Positions 20,391 through 27,675 of a stretch of 64,000 nucleotides of DNA are shown here, piece by piece; positions within the stretch are counted from its first letter, which is position 1; each line of letters starts with the position of its first letter. Made by a program: the position numbers and the translations under genes. Source of the DNA: Kamptonema formosum PCC 10802 (lineage in GTDB: Bacteria > Cyanobacteriota > Cyanobacteriia > Cyanobacteriales > Oscillatoriaceae); assembly GCF_000332335.1 (NCBI RefSeq), contig NZ_KB235948.1:4465492-4529491 (forward strand), read 5' to 3'. The notes beneath the pieces were generated by a model that saw only the letters and a program-made list of their open reading frames with translations, had not been told where the DNA came from and searched no databases.

Positions 20391-21035
20391 CTTAACATCT
20401 CTCCACAATCAATCCTCCATCCTTTAAGGATGGCCGAAAATCCGCGCCGCACAAACCCCGGACAGATCCCTCTGTTCCCCTTCCCTTTCTTACTCCCCCT
20501 CCCCGCTTGCGGGGAGGGGGTTGGGGGGTGGGGTTTCTTTGGATGCCGGCAAAAATTTTTCCAGAATGCCGGTGCAACGCCCCGAAAGTCCGCGCCGCCT
20601 GAAACCGGCTGTGCTGGCAATTCCCACCCTCCGTCACTTTAACGCTATATCGACTCGGGAGCATCCCGGTTGTGCGAGCGTAGCCCATATCAATGCGACA
20701 ATGATTTCAGCAGAGGGCAGGAGGACAACAGCTGAATCCCGGAAACGGGATTGAAAGAAACCATGCCTCCCCTCTCCCCCCAGCATTTATTTTGCCCTCT
20801 GCCACAAAACCCGAGAGCGCCAGGAGAGCCCACTGACGCCGGCTTGGATCGCACCGGCAACCTCCGCCCCACCCCCGACCGGCTGGCCGACTGTCCCGCC
20901 CGCCCCCGCCTGACGCCAGCGATTGAGCCACCCCCTCAACATTTCTTCACCTCCTTCCCCCCAAGCCATGCGGTAAGCTATAATTCTAAACTTCCTCGGC
21001 AATGCAGTTTTCCCCGTCAGGTTGCAGGTGATTCG
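20391..21035. other. Divergent gap between queD and the DNA methyltransferase
   Basis: It contains the dispersed palindrome CTCCCCCTCCCCGCTTGCGG/GGAGGGGG (about 20490-20520) and a long C-rich tract (20755-20960). The open frame running into the methyltransferase from 20751 is Pro-rich and not credible as protein. There is an A/T-rich patch (TAAGCTATAATTCTAAAC, about 20973) containing TATAAT, about 55 bp before the methyltransferase ATG, which may be its promoter. Confidence 0.5.
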
Positions 21036-22151
21036 ATGAGTCAGAGCAAGAGCGTGTTCTCCTTTTTCGCCGGCACCGGCTTCCTCGATTTAGGCTTCGA
21101 GTTGAGTGGCTTCAACATTGTCTATGTTAACGAAATTAACCCCCAATTTACGAAAGCATACTGCTATTCCCGGCAGCGCCTTAACTTGCCGGTGCCGGCA
21201 TACGGTTGCTCTGAAGAAAACGTCACTAACCTGACTGAGGGAGAAAATCAATCACGTCTCAAAGAATTGATCCTGGATGCCCGCACGACTTACGAACTTG
21301 TCGGCTTTATAGGTGGCCCGCCCTGCCCGGACTTCTCTATTGGGGGCAAAAACCGGGGCAAGGAAGGCGAGAACGGTAAACTCTCGGCAGCCTACATTGA
21401 ATTAATTTGCCGGCAGCAGCCCGACTTTTTCCTCTTCGAGAATGTCAAAGGACTGTGGAAAACCGCCAAACACCGGGCTTTCTTTGATGAGCTTAAATGC
21501 CGGCTTGAAAGCGCCGGCTACCTCTTAACAGAGCATTTAATCAACGCCCTAGAATATGGCGTTCCGCAAAACCGGCACAGAATTATTCTCATCGGTTTCA
21601 AGGCTGATCTATTACGCAGCAGGGGAATTCCAACCCTCCATGAAGGGGCTTTTCCTTGGGAAAAGCATATTAAATATCCCAAAGAGAAGGTTTTCTCTTC
21701 CCGTTGGCCAAAGACAGATCGCTTCGAGGAAGATAGCGAGCTCCCCTGTCCTGAAGGCATCCTTCAAGAATTGACGGTTGAGCACTGGTTCCAGCAGAAC
21801 GACGTGCTGAACCATCCCAATGCTGAGCATTATTTTAAACCGAGAGCCGGCATCAAGCGATTTGCTTCCGTGGATGAGGGCGATGACTCAAAGAAGTGTT
21901 ACAAGCGGCTGCACCGGTGGCGCTACTCCCCAACGGCTTGCTATGGCAATAACGAAGTCCACCTGCATCCCTACAAAATTCGCCGGCTGTCAGTGGCTGA
22001 AGCCCTAGCCATTCAATCTTTACCGAAAAACTTTGAGCTCCCACCCAACCTTTCCCTGACCACTATGTTCAAAACAGTGGGAAACGGTGTGCCCTACCTG
22101 GCCTCCGAGGCACTCGCCCAGACTATTCTTGATTTTCTGGGAGCAAATTAG
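21036..22151 (+). CDS. DNA (cytosine-5-)-methyltransferase
   Basis: A protein of 371 residues from the ATG at 21036. It transfers a methyl group from AdoMet to C5 of cytosine within a short DNA site. Conserved motifs in order: I (FFAGTGFLDLGF, residues 10-21), IV with the nucleophile (GGPPCPDFS, Cys97), VI (ENV, 135-137), VIII (QNRHR, 178-182), a target-recognition region of about 130 residues, and IX/X (IRRLSVAEALAIQSLP, KTVGNGVPYLASEAL). The usual PCQ/PCPxFS motif is intact, so it should be active. The specificity cannot be read from sequence. It could be a solitary epigenetic enzyme or half of a restriction-modification system with the HNH protein at 18682-19437. Confidence 0.93.
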   Translation: MSQSKSVFSFFAGTGFLDLGFELSGFNIVYVNEINPQFTKAYCYSRQRLNLPVPAYGCSEENVTNLTEGENQSRLKELILDARTTYELVGFIGGPPCPDFSIGGKNRGKEGENGKLSAAYIELICRQQPDFFLFENVKGLWKTAKHRAFFDELKCRLESAGYLLTEHLINALEYGVPQNRHRIILIGFKADLLRSRGIPTLHEGAFPWEKHIKYPKEKVFSSRWPKTDRFEEDSELPCPEGILQELTVEHWFQQNDVLNHPNAEHYFKPRAGIKRFASVDEGDDSKKCYKRLHRWRYSPTACYGNNEVHLHPYKIRRLSVAEALAIQSLPKNFELPPNLSLTTMFKTVGNGVPYLASEALAQTILDFLGAN

Positions 22152-22171
22152 TGCAACTGACAGCTGCCAGC

Positions 22172-22353
22172 AAAAACCCGGTTTCTCAGCCCCGAAAATC
22201 CCAGAAACCGGGTTTCTGCGACAAATTTTGCTTCTCCCCCGAAAGATTTAATCAGAAACCCGGTTTCTCAGCCCCGAAAACCCCAGAAACCGGGTTTCTG
22301 CGACAAATTTTGCTTCTCCTCCGAAAGATTTAATCAGAAACCCGGTTTCTCAG
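22172..22353. repeat. Tandem 82-bp repeat with AGAAACCCGGTTTCT palindromes
   Basis: Two nearly identical 82-bp units and the start of a third. Each carries AGAAACCCGGTTTCT and its reverse AGAAACCGGGTTTCTG, separated by CAGCCCCGAAAA, plus a CGACAAATTTTGCTTCTCC arm. The units differ at two bases. A related 70-bp-period pair lies at 33973-34118. The third unit supplies the last codons of the next gene. Confidence 0.85.
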
Positions 22354-22639
22354 AACCCACGACGGTTAAAAACTCAATTTTCGGCAACAGTGGCTCCTGG
22401 ACAATCCCCACACCGGCAAACCCCCACCGCTGTAGCAACCCCTTTAGCTGAGAGCCGGCGATTGACTCCACGCCAAACTTATCCCCGACACCGGCACCGT
22501 GGGTGTTGAGATAGCTCAGGGCGTCAAAATGCTCCCGAAACATCAGCAAATAGCCCGGTCCCCCACTGGTTTTGGGGTGAGCCGCGAGATAGCTGCCGTC
22601 AGTTTTGGAACGGACCAAATAGTAGATTTCTGAAAACAT
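22334..22639 (-). CDS. Small hypothetical protein
   Basis: A protein of 101 residues: EIYYLVRSKTDGSYLAAHP, then YLLMFREHFDALSYLNTHG and FGVESIAGSQLKGLLQRWGFAGVGIV. It looks like a soluble alpha/beta protein; no membrane segment or known motif. I do not recognise a family. Its last six residues (SEKPGF) and stop codon are encoded by the palindromic repeat array that follows, so the repeat appears to have replaced or extended the original C-terminus. It stands alone, convergent with the methyltransferase gene. Confidence 0.7.
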   Translation of the reverse strand: MFSEIYYLVRSKTDGSYLAAHPKTSGGPGYLLMFREHFDALSYLNTHGAGVGDKFGVESIAGSQLKGLLQRWGFAGVGIVQEPLLPKIEFLTVVGSEKPGF

Positions 22640-22752
22640 ATTTCCTAGCCTGCATAAGCGAGAGAGTAACGCCCCCTCTCTGTTAACCAGAAACCGGGTT
22701 TCGCCGAAGTTACCCGGTTTCTTATGCTCTCATTAGGCGCTTTTACTCCATT

Positions 22753-23814
22753 CTAATTCATATCTGCCAGCTTAATGCGGGGATCGGCGAACTTGAGCAG
22801 CAAATCTGCCAGGAGATTGCCCAAAATCAGCATCACGGCACCCATCATCAGACTGGCCATCACCAGATATAAATCTTGGGTGTTCACCGCCTGCAAAATC
22901 AGCCGGCCCAAACCGGGCCAATTGAAGAAAAACTCGGCAATGAACGCCCCGCTCAGCAAGCCGGCAAACTCAAACCCCAGCAGGGTAATCAGGGGATTGA
23001 TGGCGTTGCGCAGGGCGTGGACATAAATAACCCTGTTTTCTGGGAGCCCCTTGGCGCGAGCGGTGCGGATGTAGTCTTGGCGCAGCACGTCCAGCAATTG
23101 GCCCCGCGCAATCCGCTGCAGGCCGGCAAAACTGGTGACGCTGAGCGCCAGGGTGGGCAAAATCATGTGCCAGCCAATATCCACCGCTTTGCCCAAAGGG
23201 GTGAGTTCGGCGTAGTCAATGCTCGTCATCCCGCCCACCGGGAACAAAGGCGAGGTGTTTTGCGCCAGAATTAGCAGCAGCAGCGCTGTGATAAAGCTGG
23301 GAAATCCCTGACCGGCATAACTGATCACTTGCAGGAACCTGTCAGTCCAGCGATTTTGGTTCACCGCGCCGACAATCCCCAGGGGAATGGCAATTGCCCA
23401 GGTGACAATCAGCGAGGAAATTGCCAGCAGCAGGGTGGCCGGTATTCGCTGGCTAAGCAGTTCTGCCACCGGTCGCTGCGTGGCAAAACTGATGCCAAAA
23501 TCCAGTCGGGTGACAATCCGCCACAGCCAGCGCAGGTACTGCTCAACTGGGTGTTTGTCTAACCCGAAATTGACGGTGAGCTGTTTAATTGTCTCCGGCG
23601 AAATCTTGGGATTCTGCTTGAGGGTATCTAAATAATCCCCTGGAGCCAGCTGAATAATCGCAAAACTGAGTGCCGAAGCCAGGAGCAGCGTCACGAGCGC
23701 CTGCAGCAGCCGCTTCACCACATAGAGAAACGTCTCGCTAGTGAGCGCCCCCACCAGCCCTTCCCAAAATGATTCCAGCCCCCCACTGACAGATGAAACC
23801 TTCGCAGAACTCAT
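22753..23814 (-). CDS. ABC transporter permease, dipeptide/oligopeptide (DppB/OppB) type
   Basis: A protein of 353 residues with about six transmembrane segments. It forms half of the membrane channel of a peptide- or nickel-type ABC importer. The family pattern is clear: a first helix VVKRLLQALVTLLLASALSF followed by PGD, an LLLAISSLIVTWAIAIPLGI segment, the EAA-like cytoplasmic loop (DYIRTARAKGLPENRVIYVHALRNAINPLIT) and the signature GAFIAEFFFNWPGLGRL near the C-terminus. An extra N-terminal about 30 residues precede helix 1. The second permease, ATPases and binding protein are not in the window, so the substrate is open. Confidence 0.92.
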   Translation of the reverse strand: MSSAKVSSVSGGLESFWEGLVGALTSETFLYVVKRLLQALVTLLLASALSFAIIQLAPGDYLDTLKQNPKISPETIKQLTVNFGLDKHPVEQYLRWLWRIVTRLDFGISFATQRPVAELLSQRIPATLLLAISSLIVTWAIAIPLGIVGAVNQNRWTDRFLQVISYAGQGFPSFITALLLLILAQNTSPLFPVGGMTSIDYAELTPLGKAVDIGWHMILPTLALSVTSFAGLQRIARGQLLDVLRQDYIRTARAKGLPENRVIYVHALRNAINPLITLLGFEFAGLLSGAFIAEFFFNWPGLGRLILQAVNTQDLYLVMASLMMGAVMLILGNLLADLLLKFADPRIKLADMN

Positions 23815-24000
23815 ACCCTTTTTCGTACCCTGCTAATTTTTAATTCTTCACTCCTCACTTCTAGCATTTCTAAATGATTTGTGAAAGTCTCTGCCTGCTC
23901 CTTCCTTGGCGCTCTTGGCGTCTACCCTTCGGGAATCCGCTGGCGCGTCTATGGCGGTTTATTTTTTAAAAAATCACTCTTCAATTAGAGCCGCTATATA

Positions 24001-24060
24001 ATACAGTATTAGCCATTAGCCATTAGCCAGTGACCAATGACCAATGACCCATCCCCCCTA
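24001..24060. repeat. Heptameric short tandem repeats (STRR-like)
   Basis: TTAGCCA repeated at 24009-24030 and ATGACCA/GTGACCA repeated at 24029-24050. This resembles the heptanucleotide repeats known from filamentous cyanobacteria. It directly abuts the apt stop codon. Confidence 0.7.
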
Positions 24061-24573
24061 ATACTCAACCAGCGCCACCACCGGCACGCCCTCGGGCAGT
24101 TTCTGACGCCCGCCCAAGCCGGTCAGCTCGATGACGAAGCTGAAACCGACGATCTCGCAGCCGGCCAGCTGCAACATCTCGGCGGTGGCTTTTGCCGTGC
24201 CGCCGGTGGCCAGCAGGTCGTCAGCCACCAGCACCCGGCTTCCGGGCAGCAAGGCGTCCTGGTGCATTTCCAGCCGGTCTGTGCCGTACTCTAGCTCGTA
24301 CTCGACGAAGTGAACTGCAGCCGGCAGCTTGCCCCGCTTGCGCACCGGCACGAAGCCAGCCCCCAGTTTGTATGCCAGGGGCGCTCCAAAAATAAAACCT
24401 CGCGACTCCATGCCCACAATGCAGTCGGCTCCCAAACCGGCACATTTTTCCGCCATCGTGTCTATGGTGTAGCGCAGCCCCTCCCGGTCTCGCAGGAGGG
24501 TGGTGATATCCCGAAACATAATTCCCGGTTTGGGAAAATCTGGAATGTCGCGAATCAGAGACTTCAGATCCAT
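24058..24573 (-). CDS. apt: Adenine phosphoribosyltransferase
   Basis: A protein of 171 residues from the ATG at 24573 ([18 protein letters not shown]), the normal Apt size. An open frame extends 46 codons further upstream but is unlike the family. It salvages adenine with PRPP to make AMP and pyrophosphate, in the cytoplasm. Visible signatures are the Apt N-terminal motif [49 protein letters not shown] and the PRPP-binding loop [16 protein letters not shown]. It is monocistronic and divergent from the DUF3038 gene. Confidence 0.96.
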   Translation of the reverse strand: MDLKSLIRDIPDFPKPGIMFRDITTLLRDREGLRYTIDTMAEKCAGLGADCIVGMESRGFIFGAPLAYKLGAGFVPVRKRGKLPAAVHFVEYELEYGTDRLEMHQDALLPGSRVLVADDLLATGGTAKATAEMLQLAGCEIVGFSFVIELTGLGGRQKLPEGVPVVALVEY

Positions 24574-24963
24574 GAGTTTATCAGTAAAAATTGTGATGGC
24601 TGTCCGCATCTGTGGCGCACTGCCGGTTGGCAAACCGCCCACCGGCATCCCGTGCCGACGCGACAAAAATCCTACACTAGAATTTACCACCGGATCAGCG
24701 CCGGCATTCAAGACTTTGCTGACTGCCCCTGCCCACTTCTTCGTGCCCCAGCCCGAAACTGCTGATCGGGATAAGATTGTCTGCTCGGCAAGTCCGCAAA
24801 TTTTTCAGGCGGGAGAGCCGAACTGCCAACCCACTTCGGCTTATATGCGGCGCAGGTACTACATTATAGCATAAATGTCAATACGGCGAGTCAGGATTTT
24901 TTGCTGGCCAGCCGTGAGAAATTCCATATCGCCCAGTTTAGTTTATCCTTCCAGGCAGCAAGC
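24574..24963. other. Divergent gap between apt and the DUF3038 gene
   Basis: A spacer of 390 bp with no credible gene. GCATAAATGTC near 24870 and TTATAGCATAAAT are A/T-rich and could hold the promoter of the plus-strand pair. Confidence 0.4.
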
Positions 24964-25590
24964 ATGCACGGTTCTCTAAGCGTAATGCCACCGAACAGTC
25001 CAACCGATACGTCCAAGCCGCTGATTTTGGACAGTCTGCCCGACCCGCAGATAGCCGAACACGGCTGTCCGCGCCGCACCCGGTTGCAAATAGATTTGAT
25101 TCTACTGGCCATAGAAGCCTTGAATCTCAGAGGCTCAGAAGAAATCCTCGCTGCAGCGAAAGAACTGGAGCTGCAGGAGATTATCCCCAATCGGGTGATG
25201 CTGTGGCGGCTGCGCAGCACGAACCCGCTGCGCCGTTACAGCCAGCGCCGCCCCCTGAAGTTGCAGGAAGCTAAGGCCCTGGTGGCGATCGCCTGCCACT
25301 TGGCCCGCCGGCAGACGGTGACGGTGCGCCAGTTGCTGCTGGACTACAGCCAGCTGCTCGACAAGCAAATCCCGCTGGACAATCACTTGCGGCTGTCGGA
25401 TTACCTGGAGCGCTTCCGGGCTCACTTCCGCAGCCGCATGAACCCACGTCGCGCCGGCGTGCTGGTTTACAGCACGGAAGAAAAGTTAAACCAGCTGGCT
25501 CTGGATCTGTTGGGCCAGTTACTGTTCTGCACCGGCACGAGGGGAATGCTCAGATTTTGGATCGCTCTGTTTGACGGGGAGGTGCTATGA
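24964..25590 (+). CDS. DUF3038 domain-containing protein
   Basis: A protein of about 208 residues from the ATG at 24964 (24985 is an alternative). It is mostly helical and soluble: PLILDSLPDPQIAEHGCPRRTRLQIDLILLAIEALNL is the conserved start of the cyanobacterial DUF3038 family, followed by an Arg-rich middle (LRSTNPLRRYSQRRPLK) and a C-terminal RMNPRRAGVLVYSTEEKLNQLALDLLGQLLFCTGT. Function unknown. The stop codon overlaps the start of the next gene (ATGA at 25587-25590), implying translational coupling with the DUF4335 protein. This pairing is recurrent in cyanobacteria and suggests that the two proteins act together. Confidence 0.9.
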   Translation: MHGSLSVMPPNSPTDTSKPLILDSLPDPQIAEHGCPRRTRLQIDLILLAIEALNLRGSEEILAAAKELELQEIIPNRVMLWRLRSTNPLRRYSQRRPLKLQEAKALVAIACHLARRQTVTVRQLLLDYSQLLDKQIPLDNHLRLSDYLERFRAHFRSRMNPRRAGVLVYSTEEKLNQLALDLLGQLLFCTGTRGMLRFWIALFDGEVL

Positions 25591-26933
25591 CGATTCGACG
25601 CCAGTACAATTTGCCCAACTGCACTCTGATTTTAGACGGGCTGAGCGACAGCCTGATGGCGAGTCCGTCAGACGCCCGCCCGCTGATGTCAATGTTAGTC
25701 AATGTCGAGTGCCGGCTGGCCGGTCGAGACAGACCGCTGACGGGAGGGCGGGAGTTTTTGGAGGGGTTGGTGACAGCAACCAGCCGCTACGCTCAGGAAT
25801 TTTTGAGTGGGGTGCCCCACCCGGGCGACGAAAACGGTCGCACGCCACTGGTGCGGCTGCAAAAAATTGCTGGGAATTTGCACCGGCTGACGGTTCAGTC
25901 GGGGGCGCGGATTGGGGAGTCAGGGGAAAGTCTTTCGCCGGTTCAGATTGATTTAACCACTGTGCAGCTGTTCGATTTGGTGGAGGCGGTTGACCAGTTC
26001 TTTGCGGACAGCCGCACTCTGCCAGATATGTCGCTGCAGCTGATGCCGGTTTCTAAGAGATATGCCAGAACCTACGAACCTCTGGCGAAACGAGCTATGC
26101 CGGCAGCGATTGGCCTGTCCAGTTTAGCTGCCGCCGCGATTGCTTTCGCTTTGATGCCGGTGCCTCAGGTGCAAAGAGGGGGCGAGCCGGCGGCCCAGTC
26201 TAAAACTGAATCAATTGCCACAACTGCCACACCCTCGCCTGAGTCCAAGAACCCCAGTTCAGCTTCGGATCTGGATGCGGCGCTGGCAACTGTGCCGGAA
26301 ATTACCGACCCGATCCAGCTGGAAGATTTGAAGTCGAAACTGTACAGCAAAATCGATGCGTCTTGGAAGCGAGAGCCTGCGCTGTCTGAGGAGGAAATTT
26401 ACCGCGTCGGTGTGGGCGCTGACGGGGCGGTTGTCGGCTACAAGCCGGTGAATGAAGCAGCTATTAATGCTAAGGAAACGCCGCTTAAGGATTTGATTTC
26501 TATTCCCCCTGAAGGGGGTGCGGTGAAGGCGATCTCTCTGGCTCAATTCCAAGTTGTGCTGACTGCCGGCGGGGTGGTGCAAGTCACTCCCTGGCAGGGG
26601 CAGCGCACTTCTGTTAGCTCGCAGGCAGACATTACTGACGCAACGCTGCTAGAAGAGTTGCAGCCAAAATTATTCGACGAAATTGACAGAAACTGGCAAA
26701 CTCGTCCGACCTTTGACCGCGATTTAGTGTTCAAGGTTGGGATTACTAAAGATGGGGTGATTGCAGATTTCACGCCGGTGAATCAGCCGGCTGCTGATTT
26801 TGTTCAGGAAACTCCCCTCCCCAGTTTGCGCCAGCCCGGAGCAGCCGGCACTCAGGAGCCCCTGGGTCAGTACAGGGTTGTTTTCACGCCTGCAGGAGTG
26901 CTGCAAGTCAGTCCTTGGGGCGGATTGCAGTAG
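25587..26933 (+). CDS. DUF4335 domain-containing protein
   Basis: A protein of 448 residues. The N-terminal about 160 residues (TIRRQYNLPNCTLILDGLSD, LLVNVECRL-like core, FLEGLVTATSRYAQEFLSG) match the cyanobacterial DUF4335 family. A single transmembrane segment (PAAIGLSSLAAAAIAFALMPV, about 173-193) is followed by a low-complexity Ser/Thr/Pro linker and an internally duplicated C-terminal module. Copy 1 begins LEDLKSKLYSKIDASWKREP and ends FQVVLTAGGVVQVTPW; copy 2 begins LEELQPKLFDEIDRNWQTRP and ends YRVVFTPAGVLQVSPW. The C-terminal repeats probably face the side of the membrane opposite the DUF4335 part. Function unknown; translationally coupled to DUF3038. Confidence 0.9.
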   Translation: MTIRRQYNLPNCTLILDGLSDSLMASPSDARPLMSMLVNVECRLAGRDRPLTGGREFLEGLVTATSRYAQEFLSGVPHPGDENGRTPLVRLQKIAGNLHRLTVQSGARIGESGESLSPVQIDLTTVQLFDLVEAVDQFFADSRTLPDMSLQLMPVSKRYARTYEPLAKRAMPAAIGLSSLAAAAIAFALMPVPQVQRGGEPAAQSKTESIATTATPSPESKNPSSASDLDAALATVPEITDPIQLEDLKSKLYSKIDASWKREPALSEEEIYRVGVGADGAVVGYKPVNEAAINAKETPLKDLISIPPEGGAVKAISLAQFQVVLTAGGVVQVTPWQGQRTSVSSQADITDATLLEELQPKLFDEIDRNWQTRPTFDRDLVFKVGITKDGVIADFTPVNQPAADFVQETPLPSLRQPGAAGTQEPLGQYRVVFTPAGVLQVSPWGGLQ

Positions 26934-26980
26934 GGGAGTGTGGCTTTTTTTGCTGGGATGCCGGGGAACCCCACCCCCAA

Positions 26981-27013
26981 CCCCCTCCCCGTGAACGGGG
27001 AGGGGGCTTTTTT
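26981..27013 (+). terminator. Rho-independent terminator of the DUF3038/DUF4335 pair
   Basis: CCCCCTCCCCGT/ACGGGGAGGGGG (26981-26992 with 26995-27006) makes a 12-bp stem followed by CTTTTTTTAT. It is both a member of the dispersed hairpin family and the best terminator in the window. Confidence 0.75.
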
Positions 27014-27015
27014 AT

Positions 27016-27256
27016 CCTCGTTATCCTCCTTCCCAGGCTCCGGCTGGGAACGAGGGCGCGGGAGGCTCCGCCTCTAACCCACTACGTTAGTGCTATAGCA
27101 GTAGGCACTTAGGTTCGTACATTTCGGCCTCTTTTGCACCCCCGCACTCCGGCTCCTATTGTCCTAACCCATATTACTACTGGGATATAGACGTAGGTAC
27201 GGCGTCCGCCGAGACTGAAGGTCTAATGTTTTAACCCAAGTGAATACTGCTATATA
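27016..27256. repeat. Composite of two dispersed repeats, including a TATAGCAGTA element
   Basis: At 27016-27080, TCCTCCTTCCCAGGCTCCGG and GGAGGCTCCGCC match a hairpin seen again at 48759-48812. At 27094-27256 a MITE-like element has TATAGCAGTAGGCACTTAGG at one end and CTAATG...AACCCAAGTGAATACTGCTATATA at the other. Confidence 0.7.
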
Positions 27257-27320
27257 TCTAAAAGCCGCCAGGATATCTTGACAAATCCTGCTTTATGTGC
27301 TGTGCTGCGCTCCGCATATT

Positions 27321-27516
27321 GCAGATTGCCAACAGTAAGTAAGATCGGAAGCGCGAGACTGCGGCACCCCAAAGACTGAACCGCGCAAATGGCAGATTTC
27401 CAACAGTAAGCGAGCCAAGTCATCTGGGAAGCCGCCGGCGATCAATTTCGCCCCTCACCCTGTTAATTACTGTCGTTCGCCTGATAAATTGCAGATTGCC
27501 AACAGTAAGCGAGCCA
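27321..27516 (+). repeat. Three direct repeats upstream of the second TPS/CHAT gene
   Basis: GCAGATTGCCAACAGTAAG is repeated at 27321, 27392 (one mismatch) and 27491. In the last two copies it extends through CGAGCCAA. Start-to-start spacings are 71 and 99 bp. The last copy ends 160 bp before the gene's ATG. They may be binding sites of a regulator or traces of local duplication. Confidence 0.8.
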
Positions 27517-27675
27517 AAATTTTTTCTCTGAAATCTGGCTTCCTTGCCGTGAGGCGGGCGAAACGCCCCGGAATGAAAGACTTTGATAAAAAGAGGAAGG
27601 AGAGCTTGCCAAGTGGGAAAAATTAATGTAGATTGAGAAATATTAGAAGACGCGCAAATCGGGGTTAGATACTTT

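Noticed and set aside
20751-21035. N-terminal extension of the DNA methyltransferase
   Set aside because: The frame is open but Pro-rich and lacks any family similarity; motif I begins ten residues after the ATG at 21036, as expected.
22172-22353. CRISPR-like tandem repeats
   Set aside because: The whole 82-bp unit is repeated, including what would be spacers, so it is a tandem duplication of a palindromic element.
27321-27516. CRISPR array
   Set aside because: Only three copies with 71- and 99-bp spacing, and no cas genes nearby.
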